Shown one piece after another: positions 25,508 to 35,367 of a DNA stretch of 64,000 nucleotides. The stretch covers positions 62,001-126,000 of the forward strand of contig NZ_BCFL01000035.1 in assembly GCF_002217755.1 (NCBI RefSeq). The letters are read 5' to 3'. Source of the DNA: Streptomyces hyaluromycini. Its GTDB lineage: Bacteria; Actinomycetota; Actinomycetes; Streptomycetales; Streptomycetaceae. How positions within the stretch are numbered: the first letter of the stretch is position 1; every line of letters starts with the position of its first letter. The notes below the pieces were generated by a model. That model did not search any database and had not been told where the DNA came from. It saw only the letters and a list, made by a program, of their open reading frames with translations. The position numbers and the translations under genes are program-made.

Positions 25508-26365
25508 ATGCGCAGAGCGTGGCAGGGCGGCGGAACGTCCCGTTCGGACGCCGACCCGGACGCGGGGGTCGAGACCGGCCCCACTCAGCTGAATCTCTTA
25601 GGGCCGCTCGAGATCCTCGTGTCCGGTGTCACCGTGTCCCCGGGAGGAGCGAAGCCGCAGATCCTCTTCGCCTACCTGTGTCTCCATGCCAACCGGCACG
25701 TCTCGGTCGACGACATCATCGAGGCTGTCTGGGGAGAGGCACCACCCTCAAGCGCCAAGAAGAACATCCAACTGTACGTGAGCCGCCTGCGCCGGCAGTT
25801 CGCCTACGCGACCGGCGTCCGTCTGATCACGACCAGCGACGGGTACCAGCTCACGGCCGAGTCCGATCAGGTCGACCTGGAGCGGTGCCAGCAACTGTGG
25901 CAGCTCGGCCAGGAAAGCCTCCACAACGGTGCGCCCAAGGAGGCCGGCAGGCTGCTGCGTGAGGCGATCCGGCTGTGGCGGGGCAAGCCTCTGAGCGGGC
26001 TCACCCACACTCTGGTCATGCAGGCCGAGGCGGCCAGGCTGGAACAGTTCCGGCTCGGACTGCTGATGAAGTACTTCCAGGCGCAGCTCGCGGACGGTCA
26101 GCACTTCGAGATAATTCCCGAACTCCTCGCCACGGTCGCTGATCATCCGCACCAGGAACGACTGCGCGCGGATCTCATGATGGCCCTGTGGCGGTCCGGC
26201 CAACGCCACGCCGCGCTGGCCACCTATCGCGAGGCGTACCAGCTGCTCGCCGACGACCTGGGAATCTTCCCCGGACGGCAGTTGCATGCGCTGCACCAGG
26301 CGATCCTGGCCGACGACGCGGACATCATGGGTGGCCTGACGACGGACCGGAGCGTCGCTCCATGA
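25508..26365 (+). CDS. SARP-family pathway activator with TTA codon
   Basis: A 285-residue small SARP. The N-terminal OmpR-like winged helix (about 15-110) is followed by the BTAD helical domain (about 115-265, ending LGIFPGRQLHALHQAIL). The ATG at 25508 has GTAGGAG 8 nt upstream; the open frame extends further 5' but without a better start. Codon 31 is TTA (25598-25600), so translation should be bldA-dependent, as for the LuxR gene before it. SARPs bind direct repeats near -35 of biosynthetic promoters. It likely controls one or both arms. Confidence 0.92.
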   Translation: MRRAWQGGGTSRSDADPDAGVETGPTQLNLLGPLEILVSGVTVSPGGAKPQILFAYLCLHANRHVSVDDIIEAVWGEAPPSSAKKNIQLYVSRLRRQFAYATGVRLITTSDGYQLTAESDQVDLERCQQLWQLGQESLHNGAPKEAGRLLREAIRLWRGKPLSGLTHTLVMQAEAARLEQFRLGLLMKYFQAQLADGQHFEIIPELLATVADHPHQERLRADLMMALWRSGQRHAALATYREAYQLLADDLGIFPGRQLHALHQAILADDADIMGGLTTDRSVAP

Positions 26366-26550
26366 CGTCGTTCACGGCCCGCGGGAAGGTGCTCCCGTCG
26401 CGGAGGCGGCCGTCGGGGCATTGGGCAGCAGCCACCGATTCACCGCCCGACCTGCACATTGATCACCCATTGATCACGGCCTGCCAGCATGGCCAATCGC
26501 TGCGGGCCCGGTGGCACGCGGCGCAGAACTCACCAGAACGGATACATGAA

Positions 26551-26763
26551 GTGAAGCGATGCAAATCCGGCGTTCCGCTGCGTCAGTCCCTGCTTGCCGC
26601 CGTCCTGGCGCTGCCGTTCATCCTGGCCGCCGTCATCGTCGGTTCCCCCGTGGGCGGAGCGGCGAACCACCCGTCGTCCGGCACGATGAACCACCACTCC
26701 CGGGCCGCGGACCCGGAGGAGTGGAACGGCACGGGGTCGAGATACCACGGGCCCTCCTCGTGA
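26551..26763 (+). CDS. Small putative secreted or membrane peptide
   Basis: A 70-residue frame from GTG with a basic N-terminus, a 20-residue hydrophobic stretch (LLAAVLALPFILAAVIVGSP, about residues 13-32) and a hydrophilic tail rich in His, Ser, Gly and Asn (NHPSSGTMNHH). This looks like a signal peptide or one membrane helix plus a short exported tail. The ribosome binding site is poor, and the call rests mainly on this hydropathy pattern. It follows the SARP gene and may be the last cluster gene. No family recognised. Confidence 0.45.
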   Translation: MKRCKSGVPLRQSLLAAVLALPFILAAVIVGSPVGGAANHPSSGTMNHHSRAADPEEWNGTGSRYHGPSS

Positions 26764-27128
26764 CCGGCCGGCGACGGGCGGTCGACGCCGGCGATCGCCA
26801 GGGCTGACGGTCGGCCGGGGGCGGCGTGACGCAGCCGGGGGCGGGGCGCGGACTCACCCCAGGGGTGTGCGGCGACCACCGCATCCTCACAACCGTGGCA
26901 CCACGTTCACAGCCACCGCGTCCACCGGGCCGGACCCCGGATGACCGCCGGCCGGGACCGGACCCGTCCGCACGCCACGTGACGCCCCCGGCGTGGCCCG
27001 ATTCCGCGCTGCCGATCCGCTCCCGCCGCTCGGTGTGCCGCGTGCGGCGCGGTGTCCCACCCGGACCGCGGAGGAGCGGGGTGGGAGGTCGGACGGGGAG
27101 GGCTGCCGCGATCCGCCCGCAAGATCGA
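26764..27128. other. Gap without recognised gene
   Basis: This stretch after the biosynthetic cluster is GC-rich and has open frames on both strands. None shows a family motif or ribosome binding site. It marks the boundary between cluster and mobile-element debris. Confidence 0.45.
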
Positions 27129-27530
27129 GGTGGACCCGAGTTCGGCTGCTGGCTGTGGGCCGGTAGCTGCAATCGGGAGGGCGCGTCCGGCTACCGCACC
27201 GTCGCCTACCAGGAGAAGACGGAACTCGTTCACCATGTGGGGTTTCAGCTGCTGGTTGGGGAGATCCCGGAAGGCTTTCAGGTGAGTCACGCTGTGCCAC
27301 GGGGATTCCACCACGCTCGTTGCTGCAACCCGCATCACCCGGAAGCCGTGACGCGTGAGGAAGCTCTTCGACGCCGGGACCGGGGGAGATCACGCTCCCG
27401 GAGGATCCACTGTCGACACGATCACGTGTACGCGCCGGAGAACACATACCTGGACCCGGAGGGTTCCGGCAGTGCCGGGCCGGTCGTAGCGAGAGGGCCA
27501 AGAGCCCTTAGGTTGGGACCGGCCATGTGA
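27129..27530 (+). pseudogene. Degenerate phage-type HNH endonuclease
   Basis: The frame matches small HNH nucleases along its length: GCWLWAGSCNREGASGYRTV at the start, VHHVGFQLLVGEIPEGFQV in the middle, CNPHHPEAVT where the metal-binding NPxHLE motif should be, and CRHDHVYAPENTYLDPEG as the usual tail. The catalytic segment normally reading DHLCRNRxCVNPxHLE is scrambled here (SHAVPRGFHHARCCNPHHPE), so the first Asp/His and spacing are lost. No good start codon precedes the homologous part. It is best read as an inactive remnant from a phage or integrative element. Confidence 0.6.
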
Positions 27531-27560
27531 GGTCTCGTGAGAGATGAGAGGGTCTGACGG

Positions 27561-27668
27561 GTGAGCGAGACACCACCGAACACCCTCCAATACCGCTTTG
27601 ACGGGCCAGAAGACGCTCCGGTCCTGATCTTGGGACCGTCGCTTGGTACCACCTGGCACATGTCGTAG
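27561..27668 (+). pseudogene. 5' fragment of a 3-oxoadipate enol-lactonase (pcaD-like) gene
   Basis: A GTG start opens a 35-codon frame reading MSETPPNTLQYRFDGPEDAP then VLILGPSLGTTWHM before a stop. This is the N-terminus of alpha/beta-hydrolase enol-lactonases, including the GPSLGTTWHMW element, cut off just before WD. The rest of the gene is absent. It marks a recombination or insertion breakpoint. Confidence 0.65.
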
Positions 27669-28128
27669 AAGCCGTCCAGAGCCGTCCATCCAGTCTTATG
27701 CGGGCATATATGTCCAGTTTTGAGATCCTGTGCCGAGAGGGTGTCCACGGGGTTCGTGACTCGCCCGTGACAGCTGGCAGCGCGACGAAGCCCCCGTCGG
27801 CTGGTTGTGTTTTGGTCTGGCTCGGCGGCATGGCTGGCGCGATGGTGGATAGCGCGCGCTGAGTCTCGACGTACTTGATGCGGGCCTCTTCTGTGGCGGC
27901 TTCCCGGTGGATGCGCCTGTGGTGTGCCGCTTCGATTTCGGCAACGCGCCTGTGCTAGGGGGTTGCGCTGGCGGGCGTGATCTCGTGGGTGGTCTCCGCA
28001 AGCTGGTCTTCGGGGACGCTCGACGGTGTCGGTCCGTTCGCCGGCTGGGTGTGGCCGCCGCCGAGGACGTGGGCGGGCCCGCGCCGCTCCTGTCGGAGTC
28101 GGCGCGGGCCCTGGGCTGGCGTGGGGTG
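27669..28128. other. Gap without recognised gene
   Basis: This stretch between the pcaD fragment and the LamG-protein stop has lower GC in its first 200 nt. Frames on both strands lack starts with ribosome binding sites and match no family. It probably contains the 3' end of whatever was deleted, plus the terminator of the LamG gene. Confidence 0.4.
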
Positions 28129-31100
28129 TCAGTGCAGTGCGCTGATCTCGGTCGCCGAGAGCGTGCGGGGGTAGATGTGGACGTCGGCGACGGAGCCTGG
28201 GAAGGCGAGGTACGGGGTGGTGGCGGAGGCGCTGTTGATGCAGCCGCCGATGGTGAGGGGCATGGAGGAGTCGTACTGGGGGCTGAGGTTGGTGGCGGTC
28301 CCGATGAGGGTGCCGTTCTGGTAGAGGGCCATGTTGCCGGTGGTGGAGCCTCCCGGGACGGGTGCCCGGAAGGTGGCGACGAGGTGGGTCCAGGTGCCGG
28401 TCGGGCCGCTGTTGGGGTCGCCTTCGGCGGTGGGGAAGTCGGAGTTCTCGTCGTTGGTGGTGGTGGTCTGGAACATCCAGGCGGCGCTGGGCTTGTCGTA
28501 GGAGAGGTAGAAGGACTGGTGTTGGGTGGTGCCCTGGCAGACGGCGGTGGTGCCGAGGGCTGAGTTGATCTTCACCCAGGCGGAGACGGTGTAGTCGCCG
28601 AGGGTGTTGACCGCGCTCTGCTTGCTTTTGAGGAAGCCGGTGCTGCCGTCGAATGAGACGCTGCCGGACATTCCGCTGGGTGCGTCGGTGCTGAAGGTGG
28701 CACCGCCGGTCGGGGTGAGCGGGTTGAGGGAGGCGGTGTCGGTGCCGTTGGCGGCGAGTTTCCAGTCGTCCTCGGGCATGCCGTTCTGCCAACCGTTGGG
28801 CACGATCACACTGGCCGCGTCGGCGTCGCCGGCCGGCATGGCGTAGGGGTAGACCTGGACGTCAGAGACGGAGCCAGGGAAGGCGTTGTACGGGGAGTTG
28901 GCGGTGGGGTCGTTGACGCAGCCGCCGATGGTGAGGGGCATGGAGGAGTCGTACTGCGGGGTGAGGTTGGTGGCGGTCCCCATGAGGGTGCCGTTCTGGT
29001 AGATGGACATGACGCCGGTGCTGTCGTCGCCGTCCACGGGTGCGGTGTAGGTGACGAGGAGGTGGGTCCAGGTGCCCAGGGCTCCGGTACCGGCGTCTCC
29101 TTCCGCGGTGGGGAAGTCGGAGGTGTCGTCGTTGGTGGTCGTGGTCTGGAACATCCAGCCCTGGTTGCCTCGGTCGTAGCCGAGGTAGAACGCCTGGTGC
29201 TGGCTGGTTCCTTCGCAGATGGCGGTGGCGGGGCCGGTTGCCGAGTCGAGCTTGACCCACGCGGAGACGGTGTAGTCGTCGAGGGTGTTGACGGCGGTGT
29301 GGTCGCTTTCCAGGAAGCCGGTGCTGCCGTCGAAGGAGGTGGCGGCGGCGGGGGCATTGACCGCGTCGGGCCCGGCTGCGTTGAAGCTCGAGCCGCCGAC
29401 CGCGGTGAACGGGTTGTCGCCGCTTTGGTCGGTTCCGTCGGCGGCCAGGTCCCATTCGTTGTCGGGGGTGTCGCTGCCGGTGGCGACTGGGACGATCAGG
29501 TTTGGCGCGATGGCGATCGCATCAGGGTTGTTGGTGTCGCCGAGGTAGCGGGCGGCCAGGTCGTCGTAGTAGGTGCTGGAAGGGTTGCCGTTGGTCAGGT
29601 CGGCGGCTTTGACGGTGGCGGACGTTGCCGTGCCGTCCGTGGAGACCGCCGCGGCGAAGTCGATGAGCCGGCCCGAGAAGTCTTCGGTCAGACGGTTGTT
29701 GACCTGCTCGCGTGCGGCTTCCTGCGTCGCTGTTCCCGGGTGGGCGGCGGTGAATGGCGGGATGGTGGCGATGTAGACGGTGATGTTGGAGTTCTCCGCC
29801 ACCGGCTGATGGTCGTCGTAGGGCTGCCCGTCGTCGGTGTAGTACGAGATGAGCTGGCTGTTGAGCGACTGCAGGCCGTTCTCGACGCTTGTGGCGCAGG
29901 TGTCGGCGGTACCGGTGCAGTTGAGCAGGTCGGCGGCGCCGGTGGAGACGAGGACGGTGCGCACATTGCCCTGGGACAGGACGTTACGGTCCAGTGGGTT
30001 GAGCGCGTTTCTCGGGGTGGCGTTGTTGGTGATCTGTGGCAGCAGGTTATTGCTCAGGCTGACGCTGTTGGTGCCCGCGTTGAGGACGCCGTAATCGACA
30101 GAGTTGTCCCCGTTGGTGTCGCTGACCAGGGCGTTGGTGATGGCATCGCTGAGGTGGTACGGGCTGTTGCCGCTGCCTGCGGTGTCACCGTTGATGTTCT
30201 GGTCGCCGTAGAGCACCACCGAGCCGGTAGGCGTGGAGGTGGGGGTGGTGACGTCGATTCCGGTCACGTAGGGCAGACCGGTGTACGTCGTCTGCGTGTA
30301 GTTCGCGGCTGAGGTGTCAAGCGTCCGGTTTGCTGGGTCGCTGATCCACACAGGTGTTTGCGCCGTGGCGTGACCGGGCAAAGCCGAGACCGAGCCGTGC
30401 ACCTGCAGGCTTACCAACACGGTCCCCTGCTGCGCGAGGGCCAGGTTCACCGGGTCGCTGGTGACGTCGGCGCCTGCGGGGATGGTGACGGACGCATGGC
30501 CGCCGAAGGCCAGGGGCGTGGGTGCCGCGGCCGTCGTGGCGCCGCCTGTGGTGGTGTCCTGCAGGGCCACGGAGGCCGCGTCGAAGGTCACGGGTGTGGT
30601 GCCCAGGGCGTTGGACAGATGGATGCGCACACCGCTGCTGTCGTCGGTACCGATGCTGACGTGTGCCGGGATGCGCAGGGTCTGCTGCCCGTTGGCAATG
30701 GCCGTGCTGCCGCCGGACTGCTGCACCTTGGCGGTGTCCTGGGCGGAGGACCACGTGCCGACCCAGTGCTGGGTGCTGGATCCGCTGCCTGTGAGGGCCA
30801 TCGGTCGTATGCCCATATCGATGATGTGCAGGGCCGGCTGGTTCTGCTGGACGCCGTTGGTGAACAGAGGCAGGGTGATGCTGCTGATGACCGAACCTGG
30901 GCATTGGAGCGGGACGCTGATGGCGTAGATCTTGGGTCCGGCAGTCGGGCTGGTCTGGGTGTTGTCGTGATGGTTTTCGTGGACCAGCGTGAGCGCGGCA
31001 GCGGAGGCGGGGCCGCTGAGCCAGTCGGGCACAGTGTCCAGCTGGTAAGGCTGGATGGGGTCGCCGCCTGGGCGGCAGTTGTTATTGGCGTAGGTGATGG

Positions 31101-32861
31101 TGCCGTTGGTGCCCTTGGCGGGGCCGCCGGTGGCGAAGGCGAGGAAGACCAGGGCGTCACCGGTGTTCACTGTGCCAGTGTCCGGCAGGGTGACGGTCTG
31201 GCCGGAGGCCAGCATGTTGTCGTAGGTGCCGGTGCCGAACTTCGGCAGGGTGATGGTGGCGCCGTCGACGGTCACTGTCTTGCCGCTCTGCCAGCCCGAG
31301 GTGCTCGTCAAGTCGGCGGAGTTGATGCTGTTGCCGGATCCGTCGGCGTCGGCGGGGCTGGTCGTGGTGGTGAAGGTGCTGGTCGCGGTGTTGTTCAGGC
31401 AGCTGCTGGTGTCGTTGATTGCGCAGGTCAGTGCCGGGGCGAGTCGTAGCACGTCGATGCCCGCCTGGAAACCTACTGACTTGGAGTTGTTGCCGGTGAG
31501 GGTGAGGGTGAGGGTGTGCACGCCCTGTTTGAGGGTGAGCAGTTGGCCGTTGGCGTCCTTGGGCATGCCGAGGTCGACGAAGTGGGTGGTGGTGTAGGAG
31601 CTGTAGGCGTCGTAGCCGCTGAGCAGTGTTGTCTGGGTGCTCTTGCCCGCGTCCAGGACCAGCCGGTAGATGCCGTAGTCCTTGGCCTTGGTCAGGTTGG
31701 CCCCGAAGCTCCATGGACCGTCTTTGGGGATGTCGAAGCTGAAGGTGGCGCTGTCGCCGGAGACGACCTTTGAGGTGGTGCTTTTGTTGGCGAGCCAGGC
31801 TTGGTAGCCGTCGGCGAACTCGTAGCCGCTGCCGGCGGCCTGGCTGATCAGCTGGCCGCCCTTGGTGGTGGCTGTCGCCTTGGGCACGGTGGTGGTCGTG
31901 CCGTCGGTGTTGGTCGCGGTCCAGCCGCTGATCATCTTGTCGCCGTAGGCATAGGTCGGGGTGCTGGTTCCGGCGTAGAAGCCGTAGGTCGCCTGGACGG
32001 ACGTCGAGCCGGCCTGGTCCACCGCCTTGGCGTACAGCTTGTGAGGACCTGTGGTGCCAGGGGCGAAGGCGGGGGAGGCACTGCCGTTGACGACCGACGT
32101 TCCGGTACCGGGGCCGTTGTCCGACGTGACGTAGTACGCCTGGCCCGGCGTGATTTTGGTCGTGGAGTTCAACTTCGTGACGTTGTTGCTGCTGTAGACG
32201 GTGTTTCCGAGTGTGGCGTCCAGAGCGAACAGGTAACCGGTGATGTTGTTGGTGTGGTTGTTGCCGAGTGTGAAGGTGCCCTTGTCGCCGAAGGCGGCGC
32301 CGATCTGTCCGGCCGGGAACTGGCTGGAGGTAATGGTGGGCATGGGCGGCGCGGTCGTGTCCACGGTGAAGGTCTGGGTCTTGGTCCAGGTGCCCGATCC
32401 GGTTCCGGCCCAGTAGCCCGCGGCGTTCTGCGCGGTGGCCTTCCAGGTGTAGGTGCCATCGGGCAGGTTCGGGGTCGTCCAGTCGCTGCCGTTGGTGTTG
32501 TACCGGGCGCGTTTCTTGGAGTCGGTGCTGGGTCCGAAGCCCTGGTGTATCAGGGTGCCCGAGGAGTTGTAGACGTTGTACTCGATGCGCACCAGCTCGC
32601 TGCCGCCGGCCAGATCGGGATCCACCGCGCGCGCGGACAGCGTCGGAGTGTGGGTGGTGGTCATCGTCTTGCCCAGGTTCACCGTGGACGGCTTGATGGC
32701 CGGGGTGCCGGTGCCGTTCTTGAGCCTGGGCCGGTAGCTGTAGGTGACCGACATGCTGGCGCCGCCGCCGTAGGCGAGTTGGTTCCACTGGGAGGCGTCG
32801 TTCATGTTGGGTGACTGGACCATCAGCGTCATGCTGCTCCAGCTGCCCGCTGCTGCGTTCT
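28129..32861 (-). pseudogene. 5'-truncated LamG/SGNH-like surface protein
   Basis: At least 1567 residues from the first in-frame ATG (32832), but the frame stays open upstream (NAAAGSWSS before that ATG) right into the end of an IS5-family element at 32862. There is no signal peptide. The 5' end was therefore removed by insertion. About residues 1-480 are Ig-like/DNRLRE-type repeats. About 680-1080 resemble an SGNH/GDSL hydrolase (HWVGTWSSAQD), with the nucleophile motif GDSIT changed to GDQNI, so it is probably inactive. Two nearly identical LamG jelly rolls lie at about 1165-1335 and 1390-1567 (SFDGSTGFL...NTLxDYTVSAWVK). Such proteins are exported, often as the N-terminal part of large polymorphic toxins. 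Confidence 0.85.
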
Positions 32862-33963
32862 GAGAGGGCGTTTGAAGTAGGCAGATTGCCCTTGATGCCC
32901 TAGTAAGTTCCTCGCCAGGTGAGGGTGGTCTCGTCCGTTATGCGCCGGGCGAGGTTGTCGACCGAGGCGATGTGGATCATGGCTTCAGAGCTGGCGGTGA
33001 GGGTCTCGTAGTCGCGGGCGAGGCGGCGGTGCATCATGATCCAACCGATACTCCGCTCGACCACCCAGCGCCTCTTCACAACGTGAAACCCACGGGTATC
33101 CGGTTTTCTGTTGACGACTTCGACATCGATTCCGAGTCGGGCACCGTGTTCGACGACGGCGTTCTTGAATCCGGTGTCGACCCAACTCTTGGAGATGGTC
33201 GGGTACTTCTCCTTCGCCTGGTCGAGGAGGCGCATTCCCAGAGTGTTCTCCGACAGGCTGGCGGCGGTGACAGTGACGGCGAGGATGAGGCCGATCGTGT
33301 CGGTGAGGATGCCGCGCTTCCTCCCGACGATCTTCTTGGCCGCATCCGTTCCCTGGCTGGTCAGGGGCACGTTGCTGGAGGTCTTCACGCTTTGGGTGTC
33401 GATCACGGAGGCGGTCGGCTCGGGCTTGCGCCCCTCCTTCACCCGGGCCAGTCCCGTCAGGTCGTAATTGAGCTGGACGAAGATCCCTTCGTCGCGCCAC
33501 GCGGCGTAGTAGGCATAGACAGTGCCATGGCTCGGGAAGTCGTGCGGGAGGTATTTCCAGGGGATTCCCGTGCGGTTCACGTAGAGGATCGCGTTGAAGA
33601 CGTCGCGTAAATCGACCTTGGCCGGCTGCCCGGTTGGTCTGCGGTCGAGCCGTGCCTTTCTCCAGGCCGTCAGCGTCGGCTCGATCAGGGCCCATCGGGC
33701 GTCGGACAGGTCGCTGGGGTACGGCTTGCGCTCGCTCACGAGGTAGCGTGATCGCGGGCGAGCCGGAAGGCTCGGTTCCGCTGTCCATCAGGCGATTCCG
33801 TGGCATCTTCAAACCAGACGGACTTCCGGGTACGGAAGCGAACGAGATGGACGACCGATTCTCCGTTCCAGCGAAGGCCATTCGCCGCCTACGGGATGAA
33901 AACCCTCAGAGCGGGGCAGGTATGAGAGCCACATATAGGGCCTGACCTGCATAAACGCCCTCT
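32862..33963 (-). mobile_element. IS5-family insertion sequence A
   Basis: The ends carry matching inverted repeats: GAGAGGGCGTTT at 32862-32873 and AAACGCCCTCT at 33953-33963 (11 bp matched). The transposase gene runs between them on the minus strand. It is inserted at the broken 5' end of the LamG gene. Only 4 nt (GAGA) separate its right end from the second element. The right end is 210 nt upstream of the transposase start, further than usual, so that boundary is less sure. Confidence 0.7.
32900..33739 (-). CDS. IS5-family DDE transposase (element A)
   Basis: An intact 279-residue transposase of the IS5/IS1373-like group, beginning GTG and MSERKPYPSDLSDARWALIE. The DDE residues fall in VIDTQSVKTS, VDTGFKN and RRWVVERSIGWIMMHRRLARDYE. 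No internal stop or frameshift is seen, so it may be active. It is homologous to the transposase of the adjacent element, but the two are clearly different in sequence. Confidence 0.95.
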   Translation of the reverse strand: MSERKPYPSDLSDARWALIEPTLTAWRKARLDRRPTGQPAKVDLRDVFNAILYVNRTGIPWKYLPHDFPSHGTVYAYYAAWRDEGIFVQLNYDLTGLARVKEGRKPEPTASVIDTQSVKTSSNVPLTSQGTDAAKKIVGRKRGILTDTIGLILAVTVTAASLSENTLGMRLLDQAKEKYPTISKSWVDTGFKNAVVEHGARLGIDVEVVNRKPDTRGFHVVKRRWVVERSIGWIMMHRRLARDYETLTASSEAMIHIASVDNLARRITDETTLTWRGTY

Positions 33964-34068
33964 GAGAGGGCGGTTCGTGAGTATATGGGACATTCTGGTG
34001 TCGCCTGATGGTGTGGACGGAGGCGGAACGTGCCGGTCCGATGCCGGTGGCCTGCTGGGATCGGTGGG

Positions 34069-34917
34069 GTGAGTGAACGCAAGCCGTACCAGAGCGACTT
34101 GACGGACGAGCAATGGGCGTTGATCGAGCCGGTGCTCACGGCCTGGAAGAACCGGCACCGTTCCGCCAGCGGCCACCAGGGCCGCTACTCGATGCGGGAG
34201 ATCGTGAACTCGATCCTCTACCAGTCCCGGACCGGCTGTCAGTGGGCTCTCCTGCCGAACGACCTGCCGCCGAAGAGCGCGACGTACTACTACTTCGCCG
34301 CCTGGCGGGACGACGGCACCGACCAGCAGATCCATGAACTCCTGCGCTGCCAGGTGCGGGAGAGGAACCGGCGATTAGAGGACCCGACCCTGGTGATCCT
34401 GGACACCCAGAGTGTCCGGGCGGCCACCGGGGTCCCCGCGGCCACGACGGGCAAAGACGCCGCGAAACGGGTACCGGGCCGCAAGCGGGGACTGGCCGTG
34501 GACGTCCTCGGCCTGGTGATCGCCGTCACCGTGCTGGCCGCGAGCGTCCACGACAACGCCGCCGGCATCACTCTGCTCGACCAGGTCGCCGTCGCGGCCG
34601 GCGGCTCGGTCAGCAAAGCCCTGGTCGACCAGGGCTTCAAAAACCAGGTCGTCACGCACGGGGCCGCCCTCGGTATCGACGTCGAGATCGTCCAGCGGAA
34701 CCCTGAGGAGCAGGGATTCGTTCCGCAACCGAAACGGTGGCGGGTGGAGCAGACGTTCGGGATCTTGATACTGCACCGGCGGCTGGTCCGCGACTACGAA
34801 CACCGCCCGGCCTCCTCCGCCTCACGCGTCTACTGGGCCATGACCCACGTCATAGCCCGTCGGCTCACCGACACGAACACGCTCACCTGGCGCGATCCGC
34901 GGGCGGCCGGCGCGTGA
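34069..34917 (+). CDS. IS5-family DDE transposase (element B)
   Basis: A 282-residue transposase starting at the GTG at 34069 (VSERKPYQSDLTDEQWALIE); the open frame upstream is not supported. The DDE context is LVILDTQSVRAATG, LVDQGFKNQVV and RWRVEQTFGILILHRRLVRDYE. It contains a TTA codon (Leu in RRLEDP). The stop overlaps the GTG of the following accessory gene as GTGA. Confidence 0.95.
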   Translation: MSERKPYQSDLTDEQWALIEPVLTAWKNRHRSASGHQGRYSMREIVNSILYQSRTGCQWALLPNDLPPKSATYYYFAAWRDDGTDQQIHELLRCQVRERNRRLEDPTLVILDTQSVRAATGVPAATTGKDAAKRVPGRKRGLAVDVLGLVIAVTVLAASVHDNAAGITLLDQVAVAAGGSVSKALVDQGFKNQVVTHGAALGIDVEIVQRNPEEQGFVPQPKRWRVEQTFGILILHRRLVRDYEHRPASSASRVYWAMTHVIARRLTDTNTLTWRDPRAAGA

Positions 34918-35330
34918 ACCTGAACCCTCTCCTCCAGGCACTCGACCTTCAGGAAGACGCCGCCCGGGCCCTGGCCGACGATCTCCGCACCCAGATCGAC
35001 GCCCTGCAGACCCAACTCCGTGAGGCCGAGCTACGCCTGGAACACCTCGCCATCACCCGCACGACCATCACCGGCCTCGCCGACCGAATCCCGGCCCAGA
35101 CGGTCGACCCAGCAGGAAGTCTGGAGCTGCCCGAGCACCCGGACTACCCGCGCATCCTCGCCGTCTTCAACGACACCACCGGTCCGCTGAGAGCCCGCGA
35201 CATCTGTCAGGCCCTCGACTTCGAGCTCCTGCCGAAACACGTCGAACGCACCCGCGCCAAGATGAAACGCCTGGTCACAATAGGAATCCTCACCGAAGCC
35301 GAGCCCGGCACCTTCAGCAAGAAGCAGTAA
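34914..35330 (+). CDS. Insertion-sequence accessory protein with coiled coil
   Basis: A 138-residue protein. The first 60 residues are a heptad-rich coiled coil (LQTQLREAELRLEHLAITRT), and the last 70 look like a small winged-helix domain (LRARDICQALDFELLPKHVE, then RAKMKRLVTIGILTE). It overlaps the transposase stop by 4 nt and lies inside the terminal repeats, so it belongs to the element. Its function is unknown; DNA binding or regulation of transposition is a reasonable guess. Confidence 0.82.
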   Translation: MNLNPLLQALDLQEDAARALADDLRTQIDALQTQLREAELRLEHLAITRTTITGLADRIPAQTVDPAGSLELPEHPDYPRILAVFNDTTGPLRARDICQALDFELLPKHVERTRAKMKRLVTIGILTEAEPGTFSKKQ

Positions 35331-35367
35331 CCAAGTCCGGAACGGACATCAACTCACGAACCGCCCA

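Larger units (their letters stand above)
33968..35366 (+). mobile_element. IS5-family insertion sequence B with accessory gene
   Basis: The terminal inverted repeats are perfect over 15 bp: GGGCGGTTCGTGAGT at 33968-33982 and its complement at 35352-35366. The element carries a transposase and a second, translationally coupled gene on the plus strand. Immediately outside the right end, a Hint-domain frame begins without its own start, so the element interrupted that gene. The left end sits 4 nt from element A, whose ends also start GAGAGGGCG, suggesting related target or end recognition. Confidence 0.82.

Noticed and set aside
27422..28792. 456-codon frame on the minus strand, His/Arg/Pro-rich
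   Set aside because: It overlaps the C-terminal LamG coding sequence in another frame; the composition is that of a frame shadow, and the 3' part has no recognisable domain.
33634..33945. 103-codon frame upstream of IS element A transposase
   Set aside because: Its first part is antisense to the transposase and the rest has no homology or ribosome binding site.
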